Shown here piece by piece: positions 9,136-18,010 of a stretch of 64,000 nt of DNA (positions are counted from its first letter, which is position 1; every line of letters starts with the position of its first letter). The notes beneath the pieces were generated by a model. It worked only from the letters and a program-made list of their open reading frames with translations, was not told the DNA's origin and did no database searches. The stretch is from positions 186,001 through 250,000 of the forward strand of contig JAAZNU010000039.1 in assembly GCA_012798135.1 (NCBI GenBank). Reading direction: 5' to 3'. Made by a program: the position numbers and the translations under genes. Source of the stretch: Veillonellaceae bacterium. GTDB taxonomy: Bacteria > Bacillota_C > Negativicutes > UBA1444.

Positions 9136-9164
9136 TCTTTCTGCACTTTTGGTGGAAATCCTCC
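9136..9164 (-). promoter_or_regulatory. Candidate sigma-H promoter of spoVS
   Basis: Minus-strand GGAGGATTT (9164-9156), 11-nt spacer, GCAGAAAGA (9144-9136), compared with the Bacillus sigma-H pattern RnAGGAwWW / RnnGAATww. The -35 side matches fully, the -10 side partly. spoVS is sigma-H controlled in Bacillus, which is why I tested it. Confidence 0.45.
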
Positions 9165-9169
9165 AAAAA

Positions 9170-9201
9170 TAAAAAAGCAGTCAGGATATTCTCCGGCTGC
9201 C
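9170..9201 (-). terminator. Terminator after rnc
   Basis: Imperfect stem GCAGccGGA / TCCtgaCTGC followed on the minus strand by a run of six T residues, immediately after the rnc stop. It ends the fab-rnc transcript before spoVS. Confidence 0.65.
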
Positions 9202-9212
9202 TTTCGTCCTGT

Positions 9213-9944
9213 TTAACCGAGCGTTGCCAGCGCTGTCTGCGCAGCCAGCTGTTCCGCGTCCTTCTTAGATTTGCCGGACCCCGAGCCCAACGCTTCTCCG
9301 TCCACCCATACTTCCACAGTAAACATTCGATCATGCGGCGGGCCGCTCTGGGAAATCAATTGATAGACGATAGTTCGGGGACCGCTTTTTTGCAACTCCT
9401 GCTGCAGGTGGGATTTGAAGTCCTGAACCAGTACACCTTGTTGCGCAAGCGCCAATTCTTCCGCCAGGATTTTTTTCACGAAGATGCATACCACGGCAAG
9501 CCCGCCGTCCACATACATGGCGCCAATCAAGGCTTCCAACGCATCCGCCAGAATAGAATCAGGATAACTGCCATTTCGCGAGCGCTCGCCGCGCCCCAGT
9601 TGCAAATGCTCACCCAAGCGAAGCTGTCGGGCCACTGCCGCCAGGCTCCGTTCACAGACGACGGCAGCGCGCGCCTGCGTCATCGCCCCCTCATTCAAGT
9701 CAGGTACAGCCCGGAACAGGCATTCACTAACAACCAAATCCAGAACGGCATCCCCCAGAAATTCCAGGCGTTCATTATTCGGAAACTGTGTATCTGCCTG
9801 TTCATGAGCGTAAGACGAATGGACCAACGCTTCCGCCAGCAACTCCGGTCGTTGAAAAGAATAGCCGAGAGACGTCATTAAATATTGTAGCTGACGCTCC
9901 CGGCTCTGTTTACTTTTCAAACTTTTTGACCAACAGAGTCGCAT
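9213..9944 (-). CDS. rnc: Ribonuclease III
   Basis: Double-strand-specific RNase for rRNA and mRNA processing. The catalytic domain holds the signature [19 protein letters not shown], with a later acidic pair at [15 protein letters not shown]. The C-terminal dsRNA-binding domain spans roughly the last 70 residues ([11 protein letters not shown] ... [18 protein letters not shown]). Length is about 243 residues from the ATG at 9944. A TTG at 9920, overlapping the fabF stop, is an alternative start (235 residues). Neither has a clear ribosome site, and coupling to fabF is likely because the genes overlap. A longer open frame to 10028 is rejected: it would run deep into fabF. It is last in the fab operon, as in many Firmicutes. 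Confidence 0.93.
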   Translation of the reverse strand: MRLCWSKSLKSKQSRERQLQYLMTSLGYSFQRPELLAEALVHSSYAHEQADTQFPNNERLEFLGDAVLDLVVSECLFRAVPDLNEGAMTQARAAVVCERSLAAVARQLRLGEHLQLGRGERSRNGSYPDSILADALEALIGAMYVDGGLAVVCIFVKKILAEELALAQQGVLVQDFKSHLQQELQKSGPRTIVYQLISQSGPPHDRMFTVEVWVDGEALGSGSGKSKKDAEQLAAQTALATLG

Positions 9945-11151
9945 TATGACCGCCAAACCCGAAGGAGTTGGACAGGGCCACTCTGACGGTTTTAGCGCGG
10001 GCCTGATTGGGAACGTAATCAAGGTCAAGTTCCGGGTCGGGTGTACCGTAGTTGATCGTCGGCGGCATTATATCATTCACAACCGTCAACGCCGTTGCGA
10101 CGCATTCCACCCCGCCGGCCGCGCCGAGCAAGTGTCCGGTCATGGATTTGATAGAGCTGACCGCCAATGTTTTGGCCTGATCGCTAAACAGCGCCTTGAT
10201 AGCCAAGGTTTCGTTTTTGTCATTTAGTGGCGTGGAGGTTCCATGCGCATTGATGTAATCAACATCGGCTGTTGTTAATCCCGCGTCTTTGATTGCCAGT
10301 TCCATGCACTTCGCGGCTTGGACCCCTTCTGGAGCCGGTGCGGTCACATGATAGGCGTCCGCGTTCGTTCCATAACCGGCAAGTTCCGCATAAATCCTTG
10401 CCCCGCGCGCCAATGCATGATCCAAAGATTCGATAACGACAATACCGGAACCCTCACCCATCACAAACCCGTCACGATCTTTTTCAAATGGCCGGGAGGC
10501 TTTCTCCGGTTCATCATTGCGTGTCGACAGTGCTTTCATTGCACAAAAACCTGCCATACCGGCCGGTGAAATGGCGGCTTCCGTGCCGCCGGCCACCATG
10601 ACATCGGCATCGCCGCGTTGGATTACACGCATGGCGTCGCCAATGCAATTGGTCCCGGTGGCGCAAGCCGTCACCACACAACTGCTTGGGCCTTGAAGTC
10701 CAAAAGCGATGGATACCTGCCCAGCCGCCATATTAGCAATCATCATGGGAATAAAAAATGGACTAATCCGGTTTGGTCCCTTCTCGAACAAGTTTTTGTA
10801 CTGTTCGTGCAACGTATCCATTCCGCCGATTCCCGAACCGACAAAAGCACCGATGCGGGAGCGGTCTGTCGTTTCCAGATTGAGTCCCGAGTCGGTCAAG
10901 GCCATCCGGGTGGCCGCGATGGCAAACTGCGTAAAACGATCCATCCGGCGGGCTTCCTTTTTGTCAATAAATGCGGTGGGATCAAAGCCTTTAACTTCAC
11001 CGGCAATCTTTGCGTCGTAATCGGCAGCGTCAAACCGAGTGATTTTTCCGATCCCGGAAGTCCCTGCCAAAAGCGCCTGCCAAAAAGTTTCCGCCGTATT
11101 GCCGATCGGAGTAATCGCGCCTAACCCAGTGATAACAACGCGTTTTTTCAA
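9910..11151 (-). CDS. fabF: Beta-ketoacyl-ACP synthase II (FabF)
   Basis: Condensing enzyme for chain elongation in type II fatty-acid synthesis. Catalytic Cys sits in [16 protein letters not shown], and the two active-site histidines in [14 protein letters not shown] and [13 protein letters not shown]. With a TTG start at 11151 the protein reads [18 protein letters not shown] and has 413 residues, the length of Bacillus FabF. This TTG has AAGGAG 8 nt upstream, whereas the GTG at 11160 overlaps that ribosome site. Its stop overlaps the start region of rnc. It follows the FabK-like gene by 15 nt within the fapR-led operon. Confidence 0.97.
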   Translation of the reverse strand: MKKRVVITGLGAITPIGNTAETFWQALLAGTSGIGKITRFDAADYDAKIAGEVKGFDPTAFIDKKEARRMDRFTQFAIAATRMALTDSGLNLETTDRSRIGAFVGSGIGGMDTLHEQYKNLFEKGPNRISPFFIPMMIANMAAGQVSIAFGLQGPSSCVVTACATGTNCIGDAMRVIQRGDADVMVAGGTEAAISPAGMAGFCAMKALSTRNDEPEKASRPFEKDRDGFVMGEGSGIVVIESLDHALARGARIYAELAGYGTNADAYHVTAPAPEGVQAAKCMELAIKDAGLTTADVDYINAHGTSTPLNDKNETLAIKALFSDQAKTLAVSSIKSMTGHLLGAAGGVECVATALTVVNDIMPPTINYGTPDPELDLDYVPNQARAKTVRVALSNSFGFGGHNATLLVKKFEK

Positions 11152-11166
11152 GTTCTTCACTCCTTG

Positions 11167-12114
11167 CTATTCGGTTTCTTCCGCTTCTTTGACCAATGTG
11201 GCAATGATTTCTTTGACTGGCATTATTTTCTTGATTTTATGTACATTTTCACCGGTAAATACCAACCCAGTCTCCACGTCGCCTTGTTGGGCGCGAATCA
11301 AGGCCCTGATAATACAGAACGATTGCGAACAATGTTTCAGACAACCGTCACAAGGCTCCGGCCTGGTAACCGTGCCATCGGCAATCTTTTCCGCGAATGG
11401 GTTTCTCACAGCTTGGCCCGGCAATCCCACCGGACTTTTAATTAACATGACGTCTTCAGGACGCGCCTTGAGATAAAACTCCTTCAAAGCCGGTCCGGCA
11501 TTGGATTCTTCGCTGGCGGCGAAGCGAATCCCCATCTGCACTCCATTGGCGCCCAAACGTAAAACTTCGACAATATCCTTGCCGGTCATAACGCCACCAG
11601 CGCCGATCACCGGAATCTTAACAACTTCCCGCACTTCTGGAACAATCACCCGCATGGAGCGATCCGTTCCTAAATGACCGCCAGCCTCCTTGCCTTCTAC
11701 GATAACCGCCGAAGCACCCAAGGATTCTGAAATCCGAGCCAACTTTGCGCTGGAAACAATCGGCACAATCGGAGTACCCGACTCCTTGCCCAAACCAAAC
11801 ATATCGCGGGAAAAACCCGCCCCGGCCACTACCAGGTCAATGCCTTCCTCGATGGCCGTTTTTATCATCACTGCAAAGGAACGAGCCGCCACCATCATGT
11901 TGATACCAATAATCCCATCCGTAAGAGATCTTGCCAGACGGATTTCGTTGCGTAACTCATCCACCGTCATTCCAGATGCCGCGATCAGACCGATACCGCC
12001 TTCACGGGCTACTGCCGCCGCCAGCGGCGCTGTGGAAAGGCGAATCGCCATTCCTCCTTGAATGATCGGAACTTTTGCAACCAGTTTTCCAATTCGTAAC
12101 TCCGGGAGTTTCAA
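11167..12114 (-). CDS. fabK: FabK-like enoyl-ACP reductase / nitronate monooxygenase family flavoprotein
   Basis: FMN-dependent TIM-barrel enzyme of the 2-nitropropane dioxygenase/FabK family, 315 residues. It has IQGGMA near the N-terminus, phosphate-binding VEGKEAGGHLG, GAGGVMTGKDI, and GANGVQMGIRFAASEES. Its place between acpP and fabF argues for enoyl-ACP reduction, the last step of each elongation cycle, and no other enoyl reductase occurs in the operon. Unlike classical pneumococcal FabK, it carries a Cys cluster near the C-terminus (Cys255, Cys258, Cys262, Cys267 in CDGCLKHCSQSFC) of unknown purpose. The start is TTG with GGGGGA 9 nt upstream. Family is sure; the FabK role is inferred from context. 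Confidence 0.82.
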   Translation of the reverse strand: MKLPELRIGKLVAKVPIIQGGMAIRLSTAPLAAAVAREGGIGLIAASGMTVDELRNEIRLARSLTDGIIGINMMVAARSFAVMIKTAIEEGIDLVVAGAGFSRDMFGLGKESGTPIVPIVSSAKLARISESLGASAVIVEGKEAGGHLGTDRSMRVIVPEVREVVKIPVIGAGGVMTGKDIVEVLRLGANGVQMGIRFAASEESNAGPALKEFYLKARPEDVMLIKSPVGLPGQAVRNPFAEKIADGTVTRPEPCDGCLKHCSQSFCIIRALIRAQQGDVETGLVFTGENVHKIKKIMPVKEIIATLVKEAEETE

Positions 12115-12163
12115 TTGATTTTATCCCCCAATCGGTCTTTGCATAAAACGCCTGAGGTCTTGA

Positions 12164-12196
12164 GAAAGTCCCGCGAAGCAACTCCACGGGACTTTC
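12164..12196 (-). other. Strong intergenic hairpin between acpP and fabK
   Basis: Perfect 10-bp stem GAAAGTCCCG / CGGGACTTTC with a 13-nt loop in the mRNA just after acpP. No U-tract follows, so it is not a standard terminator. It could be a processing or 3'-end protecting structure that raises acpP message over downstream genes; that role is inference. Confidence 0.7.
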
Positions 12197-12210
12197 GCCG
12201 ACCACAATGG

Positions 12211-12447
12211 TTAGGCTTGTTTTTCCTTTTCAATATAGTCCACCGCGTCCTTGACGGTCTTGATCTTTTCAGCGATTTCATCAGGAATTTCAATGTTGAA
12301 TTCCTCTTCAAAAGCCATGATCAATTCCACGATGTCCAGGGAGTCTGCGCCAAGATCGTCAATAAACGTGGAATCAATTTTGACGTCGTCGGCAGCAACC
12401 TGCAGCTGATCTACTACGATCCGCTTGACTGTCTCAAATGTCGACAT
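12211..12447 (-). CDS. acpP: Acyl carrier protein
   Basis: 78-residue acyl carrier protein that holds growing acyl chains on phosphopantetheine. The modification site is Ser36 in [11 protein letters not shown]. The acidic four-helix sequence ([20 protein letters not shown]) is typical. The start is the ATG at 12447, with GGAGG 8 nt upstream. A GTG three codons earlier falls inside that ribosome site and is not used in my view. It lies between fabG and the FabK-like gene in the fapR operon and is followed by a strong hairpin that may set its expression apart. Confidence 0.97.
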   Translation of the reverse strand: MSTFETVKRIVVDQLQVAADDVKIDSTFIDDLGADSLDIVELIMAFEEEFNIEIPDEIAEKIKTVKDAVDYIEKEKQA

Positions 12448-12479
12448 GCATTTCACCTCCTTCCAAAGTCCTGTCGGTT

Positions 12480-13223
12480 CTACATTACCATTCCGCCGTC
12501 CACATGAAGTGTCTGGCCCGTGATATAGTCAGCGCCCGGCGATACTAAAAACAACACCGCCGCAGCGACATCTTCCGGCGTTCCTTGCCTCTGAAGAGGA
12601 ACTTGGGCTTGCAGACCCGCTTTCGCCTGCTCAGGCAACACCGCGGTCATATCGGTGGCGATATAACCCGGCGCCACAGCATTGGCCGTAATATTACGCG
12701 AGGCTAATTCTCGGGCAATTGATTTGGTGAAACCGATGACTCCAGCTTTCGCCGCTGCATAATTTGCCTGACTGGCATTGCCCATAATTCCAACTACCGA
12801 AGTCATGTTCACAATTCGGCCATAATGTTGTTTCATCATCAACTTGGAGACAGCCTTTGTGCAGTTGAAAATTCCCTTGAGATTGGTGTGGATCACCGCA
12901 TCCCAATCTTCTTCCTTCATCCGCATGATCAGGTTGTCACGAGTGATTCCGGCATTATTCACCAGAATGTCAATCTTGCCAAAGCGTTCTACAACTTCCT
13001 TGACCATAGCCTCAACATCCGCGGCATTGCCGACATCCGCCTGTACCAGCATCGCTTGTCCGCCGGCTGCTTTGATCAGGGATACGACTTCTTCGGCCGC
13101 TCTCCGATTGCCGGCGAAATTCACCGCGACTTTTGCCCCGGCTTTGGCCAGTTCCAACGCCGTCGCCCGGCCGATTCCGCGCGAAGCGCCCGTAACCAGC
13201 GCCGTTTTTTCAGCTAATAGCAT
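12480..13223 (-). CDS. fabG: 3-oxoacyl-ACP reductase FabG
   Basis: NADPH-dependent short-chain dehydrogenase for the first reduction of the elongation cycle, 247 residues. It has the cofactor loop [18 protein letters not shown], a catalytic Ser in NMTSVVG, and the YAAAK pair. The C-terminal [13 protein letters not shown] end is diagnostic. The start is the ATG at 13223, with GGAGG 9 nt upstream, one base after the fabD stop; a longer frame upstream overlaps fabD and is rejected. The tight spacing to fabD points to coupled translation. Confidence 0.97.
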   Translation of the reverse strand: MLLAEKTALVTGASRGIGRATALELAKAGAKVAVNFAGNRRAAEEVVSLIKAAGGQAMLVQADVGNAADVEAMVKEVVERFGKIDILVNNAGITRDNLIMRMKEEDWDAVIHTNLKGIFNCTKAVSKLMMKQHYGRIVNMTSVVGIMGNASQANYAAAKAGVIGFTKSIARELASRNITANAVAPGYIATDMTAVLPEQAKAGLQAQVPLQRQGTPEDVAAAVLFLVSPGADYITGQTLHVDGGMVM

Positions 13224-13224
13224 T

Positions 13225-14169
13225 CTAACGGACCTCCTTGAAATAATCAAGCGTTTTTTGCAAGGATTCGACGTCTTCCACATTCAATGTAGCGATATTC
13301 GGAGCAATTTTTTTGGTAAAACCGGTCAACACCTTTCCCGGACCGATTTCCACGCTGCTCGCCACCCCGGATGCCGCAATGGTGGCGACACAGTCTTCCC
13401 AGAGAACCGGATTGGCCGCCTGAGTCACCAACAGTTGCTTAATTTCACGGCTGGTGCTGGAAATTTTGCCGGTCACATTGGCCACTACCGGCAGCTTGGG
13501 TTCATGAAAAGCAACCTTATCCAGTTCCACAGCCAATTTCTCCGCCGCCGGCTGTAACAATGTGCTATGGAAGGGAGCGCTCACCGGCAACATGATCGCG
13601 CGTTTGGCGCCTGCGGCCTTCAAGGCCGCCGCGGCTTTTTCCACCGCCGCCGTCTTCCCGGCGATCACGATTTGTCCGGGGCAGTTAAAATTGACCGCCT
13701 GGACGGCTCCAGCTTCTTTTTCGACTTCAGCGCAAATCTCCACGACTTTTTCACGGTCCATTCCCAGTACCGCCGCCATGGCGCCTTCTCCCAGCGGCAC
13801 GGCTTCCTGCATGAACTGTCCCCGTTTATTGACCAATCGGACCGCGTCGGCGAACTCCAGAACCCCGGCTGCAACTAAGGCGGAATATTCACCCAAGCTA
13901 TGCCCCGCCGTTATGTCGCAGACGAGCCCGGCTTCTTGAATCACACGCAAAGCGGCCACACTCACTGTCAGAATCGCCGGCTGCGTATTGAAAGTTTTGC
14001 GTAATTCTTCTTCTGGGCCATCAAAACAAAGCTTACTGATAGAAAAGCCCAACGCCTGGTCGGCTTCTTCAAAGACCGCCCGGGCGACCGGAAAGTGATC
14101 CGCCAGATCTTTTCCCATGCCTACTGACTGTGAACCTTGTCCCGGAAACAAAAACGCGGTCGTTGCCAT
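13225..14169 (-). CDS. fabD: Malonyl-CoA:ACP transacylase FabD
   Basis: Loads malonyl groups onto ACP for fatty-acid synthesis; 314 residues, normal length. Starts MATTAFLFPGQGSQSVGMG; the nucleophile is Ser91 in AGHSLGEYSAL, and the active-site His lies in SAPFHSTLL. The ATG has GGGAGG upstream. It sits between fabH and fabG in the fapR-led operon, an order common in Bacillus and Negativicutes. Confidence 0.97.
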   Translation of the reverse strand: MATTAFLFPGQGSQSVGMGKDLADHFPVARAVFEEADQALGFSISKLCFDGPEEELRKTFNTQPAILTVSVAALRVIQEAGLVCDITAGHSLGEYSALVAAGVLEFADAVRLVNKRGQFMQEAVPLGEGAMAAVLGMDREKVVEICAEVEKEAGAVQAVNFNCPGQIVIAGKTAAVEKAAAALKAAGAKRAIMLPVSAPFHSTLLQPAAEKLAVELDKVAFHEPKLPVVANVTGKISSTSREIKQLLVTQAANPVLWEDCVATIAASGVASSVEIGPGKVLTGFTKKIAPNIATLNVEDVESLQKTLDYFKEVR

Positions 14170-14206
14170 ACTATCCTCCCTTTCGGTTCAATTGAATACT
14201 AACAGT

Positions 14207-15217
14207 CTACTTTCCCCATCGCAACACCAGCGATGCCCAAGTAAGCCCGGCACCGAATCCGACCATCATAACAATGTTGCCTGGCTGAATTCGTCCATCT
14301 CGAACCGCTTCGTCCAAGGCCAATGGAATGGAAGCCGACGAGGTATTCCCATACTTGTCGAGATTGACAACAACTTTTTCCATCGACATTTTCAAACGTT
14401 TAGCAGCGGACTGGATGATACGCATATTCGCCTGATGCGGAATCAGCCAATCAATATCGCTTTCCACCAAGCCGGCATCTTCAAGGGCCTTCCCGGCCGC
14501 CTCCCCCATCACTCGTACAGCGAATTTGAACACCTCATTTCCTTCCATGTGGACTGAATGAAGTTTTTGACGAACCGTTTCCTCTGTTGCCGGCATGCGA
14601 GTCCCGCCAGCAGGAAATTTCAAAAGGTCGCCGCCAATTCCATCAGCTCCCATAAAGGCTCCTAAAATCCCATATGGAGCATCCACTTCGCCCAATACGA
14701 CAGCACCAGCGCCATCTCCGAACAAAATGCATGTATTGCGATCCTGCCAATTGATCATCTTGGAAATTTCATCGGCGCCAATTACCAGGATCTTTTTATA
14801 CATGCCAGTCCGAATGAACTGCGTTGCCACCACCATCGCATAAGAGTAACCAGAACAACCCGCCTGCAAATCGAAAGCAGGAATCTTTTTGTTTGCCTTA
14901 AGCCTTGTTTGCACTAGACAGCCAACCGAGGGGTAAAACATATCCGGGCTGGATGTGCCGATCATAATAGCGTCTATATCGTCAATCGTCAGACCGGCAT
15001 CGCTCAATGCTTTTTCCGCAGCCAAAGCCGCCAGCTCAGATGTTGGCACTTCTGCCGAAGAAATGCGACGCTCCCGAATTCCGGTCCGTTCCGTAATCCA
15101 TTGATCGCTGGTTTCCACCATTTTTTCCAAATCTTTATTGGTCAATACGGTTTCCGGCGCATACGCCCCGACTCCAAGAATCCCAACATTTTTACTGTCC
15201 GTTATCTTTTGACTCAT
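14207..15217 (-). CDS. fabH: Beta-ketoacyl-ACP synthase III (FabH)
   Basis: Initiating condensing enzyme: joins acyl-CoA to malonyl-ACP and influences straight versus branched chains. 336 residues, with catalytic Cys121 in LQAGCSGYSYA, His in IPHQANMRI and Asn in KYGNTSSASIP, the full triad. The ATG has GGAGGG 8 nt upstream and overlaps the plsX 3' end by 26 nt, so the two are probably coupled. There is no second fabH in the window. Confidence 0.97.
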   Translation of the reverse strand: MSQKITDSKNVGILGVGAYAPETVLTNKDLEKMVETSDQWITERTGIRERRISSAEVPTSELAALAAEKALSDAGLTIDDIDAIMIGTSSPDMFYPSVGCLVQTRLKANKKIPAFDLQAGCSGYSYAMVVATQFIRTGMYKKILVIGADEISKMINWQDRNTCILFGDGAGAVVLGEVDAPYGILGAFMGADGIGGDLLKFPAGGTRMPATEETVRQKLHSVHMEGNEVFKFAVRVMGEAAGKALEDAGLVESDIDWLIPHQANMRIIQSAAKRLKMSMEKVVVNLDKYGNTSSASIPLALDEAVRDGRIQPGNIVMMVGFGAGLTWASLVLRWGK

Positions 15218-16226
15218 TGTTCATTCCCTCCATCAACAGGTTTTCGCGAATATGTTCGAGTACCCTTTGTTCATAAAACTCTTTTGCGGAACGGACTGCG
15301 CTCGTAATTGCCTTCGCTTTGGAACTGCCGTGGCAGATCATAAAGCCAGCATTGACTCCCAATAAAGGCGCCCCGCCATACTCCGCATAATCCAGTTTCT
15401 TTTTCAGTTTCCGCATGGCCGGCATGATCAGCAGGCCACCCAATTTTGCCAGATACCCCCCCTGTATGATGCTTTCACGAACCAGTTGCATCAGGGCTTT
15501 GGCCAATCCTTCCGAAGTCTTCAGCACAATATTGCCGACAAAGCCATCGCAAACCACCACATCGACCGTCCCGGCCATAATATCGCGTCCTTCGACATTG
15601 CCGATGAAATTGATGGTTTTCAATTCGCTGAGCAACGGGAAGGTTGTCAACGCCTGCTCGTTGCCCTTGGTGGATTCCTCACCGATATTCAGCAGCCCAA
15701 CCCGCGGTTTGGCGATTCCCAGCACAAACTCGGCATAGATGGACCCCATGATGGCGGCCTGCATCAAATGTTTAGGTTTGGAATCAACATTCGCCCCTGC
15801 ATCCAGCAAGACCGTACGGCCCCGGAGATTGGGAAAAACGGTGGCAATCGCCGCCCGTTCAATCCCGGGTATCCGGCCTATTCCAAACAACGCCGACGCA
15901 ACCGCCGCACCAGTGTGGCCGGCTGCAATCGCCACATCGCACTTCTGCTCCTTAACCAAGCGCGCCGCAACCACAACAGAGGCGTCTTTTTTGCGGCGGA
16001 CGGCCGCTCCGGGCTGATCATGCATGTCAATAGTCTCCGAAGCGTGAACAATATGAACCGGCAATCGCTCCCAGCCTGGCGATTTTCGCAAAGATTCGCG
16101 AATGCGGGCTTCATCGCCTACCAAAAAAATTTCACAACCGTATTGACGGGCGCCTTCAACAGCGCCCAACACGATTTCTTCAGGAGCATAATCGCCACCC
16201 ATCGCGTCAACGGCAATTCTAATCAA
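15192..16226 (-). CDS. plsX: Phosphate acyltransferase PlsX
   Basis: Makes acyl-phosphate from acyl-ACP, the first step of the PlsX/PlsY route to phosphatidic acid. About 344 residues starting MIRIAVDAMGGDYAPEEI, a typical PlsX start, with GNVEGRDIMAG and ADVVVCDGFVGNI-like text (here VDVVVCDGFVGNIVLKTSEG). I chose the TTG at 16226 because GGAAGG lies 9 nt before it. An ATG at 16235 overlaps the fapR stop as ATGA and may be used instead through coupling, adding three residues. Directly after fapR, as in Bacillus. Confidence 0.96.
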   Translation of the reverse strand: MIRIAVDAMGGDYAPEEIVLGAVEGARQYGCEIFLVGDEARIRESLRKSPGWERLPVHIVHASETIDMHDQPGAAVRRKKDASVVVAARLVKEQKCDVAIAAGHTGAAVASALFGIGRIPGIERAAIATVFPNLRGRTVLLDAGANVDSKPKHLMQAAIMGSIYAEFVLGIAKPRVGLLNIGEESTKGNEQALTTFPLLSELKTINFIGNVEGRDIMAGTVDVVVCDGFVGNIVLKTSEGLAKALMQLVRESIIQGGYLAKLGGLLIMPAMRKLKKKLDYAEYGGAPLLGVNAGFMICHGSSKAKAITSAVRSAKEFYEQRVLEHIRENLLMEGMNNESKDNGQ

Positions 16227-16231
16227 TTTTG

Positions 16232-16789
16232 TCATCCTTCCAATGAAACCATTATGAATTTAGCGCGAAACACTTCTTGTGATCCGGAACGCGTTTTAAC
16301 CCAAATAAAGTTTTTATTCGCCCGTGTGCGTATGACTTCCGCTTTGGCTACCAACCTTTCGCCTTCCCGAACCGGAACTTTGAATTTAATATTGGCGACC
16401 CCGGTAACCGCCGCCGGAGCGTCCATAACCGCCAGCGCCAGCGAATTCGCTTGCGCAAAAATGTGGTGACCACGGGCCACGTGAGTTTTCTCGAACACCA
16501 TTTCCGGCGTCACCACCAGCGTAGAAATTCCCGTGTGACCCAAATCAAGGTCCAGAATCTCCCCAGTCACGTCCTGGCTGGCAATGGCCTTGGGTTTGGC
16601 ATGCGCTTCCTGCGCCGCCTGTCTGGTGCGTTCCCGCAGCTCCGGAATACCCAGTTCCATTCTGTCCAGGCGAACCGTCTGGATGCTGACGCCCAGTCGG
16701 GTAGCCAGTTCTTCATCCGTAACGAATGGAGACTTTTCCATCCATGTTTTCAGTTGCTCATGCCGTAATTTTTTTGATTGTCGCGCCAT
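16232..16789 (-). CDS. fapR: Fatty-acid and phospholipid biosynthesis regulator FapR
   Basis: Malonyl-CoA-responsive repressor of lipid genes; 185 residues from the ATG at 16789, close to the 188 of Bacillus FapR. The N-terminal DeoR-like helix-turn-helix (TDEELATRLGVSIQTVRLDR) is followed by a hot-dog fold effector domain (VARGHHIFAQANSLALAV, ANIKFKVPVREGERLVAKA). It heads the plsX-fab operon. A 17-bp FapR-type operator overlaps the predicted transcription start, so it most likely represses its own operon, released by malonyl-CoA. Its ribosome site (GGTGTGG) is weak. An upstream in-frame extension would cross the operator and promoter, and is rejected. Confidence 0.95.
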   Translation of the reverse strand: MARQSKKLRHEQLKTWMEKSPFVTDEELATRLGVSIQTVRLDRMELGIPELRERTRQAAQEAHAKPKAIASQDVTGEILDLDLGHTGISTLVVTPEMVFEKTHVARGHHIFAQANSLALAVMDAPAAVTGVANIKFKVPVREGERLVAKAEVIRTRANKNFIWVKTRSGSQEVFRAKFIMVSLEG

Positions 16790-16817
16790 TTTCCACACCA
16801 GTTCATAATACTTGATA

Positions 16818-16834
16818 TTATTATCTGCTACTAA
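16818..16834 (-). promoter_or_regulatory. FapR operator
   Basis: Minus-strand TTAGTAGCAGATAATAA, close to the Bacillus FapR box as I recall it (TTAGTACC-type half followed by an A/T-rich inverted half). It starts 4 nt after the -10 hexamer and covers the predicted transcription start, the position expected for a repressor. Confidence 0.75.
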
Positions 16835-16838
16835 AAAG

Positions 16839-16867
16839 ATTATACCCGCTCCCAAATGGCAATGCAA
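16839..16867 (-). promoter_or_regulatory. Promoter of the fapR-plsX-fab operon
   Basis: TTGCAT (16867-16862), 17-nt spacer, TATAAT (16844-16839) on the minus strand, about 50 nt before the fapR ATG. Confidence 0.75.
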
Positions 16868-16880
16868 TAGATATGGAAAT

Positions 16881-16912
16881 AAAAAAGGTCCGGCTTTCTG
16901 CAAGCACGGACT
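16881..16912 (-). terminator. Terminator after the MBL hydrolase gene
   Basis: Stem GTCCG..GCTT / AAGC..CGGAC followed by CTTTTTTA on the minus strand, placed just upstream of the fapR -35 element. Confidence 0.7.
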
Positions 16913-16936
16913 GCCAGACGCACATACTCCGATCTC

Positions 16937-17917
16937 TCAGGACCGATAATAGTAAATCACATTCTCTTGTTCCAGGCGGCGAACATAACCCCGATTCTCC
17001 AAATAATGAATGTGCGACAAAGCTTCGCCGGTCGCGAAATATTTCTGGGCCGGCGCCACTTCCGCCCACTCGCGGTAAACCATGTCCCAAGTCATACGCG
17101 CGGCGACCTGGTATCCAGTCATAGGTCGATCTGCCAGAATCACCGCCACCTCATCCGCGCGGCGGCGATGATGTTCCTGTAGTTCGCAGATCCGTCCCTG
17201 ACAATCGTTGAATATGCGGCGGTGACCCGGCAAAACGGTTCCTACGGATAAATTGGACACCTTACGCAATGACGCCAAAAAATCCGCCAGAGGATCGCCC
17301 TTACCGAGAAAGTGGGTAATGTTCGGGCTTATGTCGCCAAGAATATGATCGCCGGAAATCAAAAAACGGCGCGACGGTTCGTATAGGCAAGCATGACCTT
17401 GTGTGTGCCCAGGTGTAGTAATGCAGACAAACTCATAATCACCGGCCTGAATAACGTCATTATCTTTCACGAAAACGAAGTCCAACGCGGCCAACTTTCC
17501 CCTGACGTTACCAGGATGACGGGTTATGGCCTTTCCTGCCTCTTCCGGAGAAAAGCCATTGCGGATGGCGGCCTGATACAATGGTTCGAGCGGATTGTCC
17601 GCCGTCAGCATCTGGTTTACGCGCCCCGCATCTTCCTGACTGGCAAAAATCCGATTGCTGTCTGTTTTCAAAAACGTCAACAAGCCGGAGTGGTCTGCAT
17701 GCATATGCGTCAAAAAAATGTCTGTCTGTTGCAGATCAACCGACAGTTCGTCCAATCCCTGTTTCAGGACCGTCAAGCTCTCCTGTCGATTTTGCCCGCT
17801 ATCCACCAACAGCACTCGGTCGTTCCCCCGGATTACGTAGGCGTTGGTTGCCTTGAGCGGGCTATGCGGAATGGGTACTTCGATGCGATAGATATTGGGC
17901 AGAACCTGTTCCGACAT
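16937..17917 (-). CDS. MBL-fold metallo-hydrolase with winged-helix-like C-terminus
   Basis: Metallo-beta-lactamase fold hydrolase, about 326 residues. The metal-binding signature is FLTHMHADHSGLL, followed by TPGHTQGHACLYEP and SGDHILGD. After about residue 230 a short domain (MTGYQVAARMTWDMVYREW ... HIHYLENRGYVRRLEQE) reads like a winged helix, as in LACTB2/YqgX-type relatives. The start is the ATG at 17917, with GAGG 10 nt upstream; six upstream codons are not needed. Substrate unknown: thioesterase, glyoxalase II-like or nuclease activities occur in relatives. It lies alone between the rpmF terminator and its own terminator. Confidence 0.87.
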   Translation of the reverse strand: MSEQVLPNIYRIEVPIPHSPLKATNAYVIRGNDRVLLVDSGQNRQESLTVLKQGLDELSVDLQQTDIFLTHMHADHSGLLTFLKTDSNRIFASQEDAGRVNQMLTADNPLEPLYQAAIRNGFSPEEAGKAITRHPGNVRGKLAALDFVFVKDNDVIQAGDYEFVCITTPGHTQGHACLYEPSRRFLISGDHILGDISPNITHFLGKGDPLADFLASLRKVSNLSVGTVLPGHRRIFNDCQGRICELQEHHRRRADEVAVILADRPMTGYQVAARMTWDMVYREWAEVAPAQKYFATGEALSHIHYLENRGYVRRLEQENVIYYYRS

Positions 17918-17957
17918 GATACACATTCCTCGCAATGCATAAAATTCATCGTGAAAA

Positions 17958-17984
17958 CGAAAAAAGAGCCGGCGTATCCGACCC
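17958..17984 (-). terminator. Terminator after rpmF
   Basis: Stem GGGTCGG / CCGGCTC (two wobble pairs), 5-nt loop, then a run of six T on the minus strand, about 30 nt after the rpmF stop. Confidence 0.75.
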
Positions 17985-18010
17985 TTTTCCGGTAGAACTA
18001 AGACTGTAGC

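Noticed and set aside
9213..10028. rnc starting at 10028 (271 residues)
   Set aside because: It would run 119 nt into fabF, lacks a ribosome site, and the extra N-terminus is unlike RNase III.
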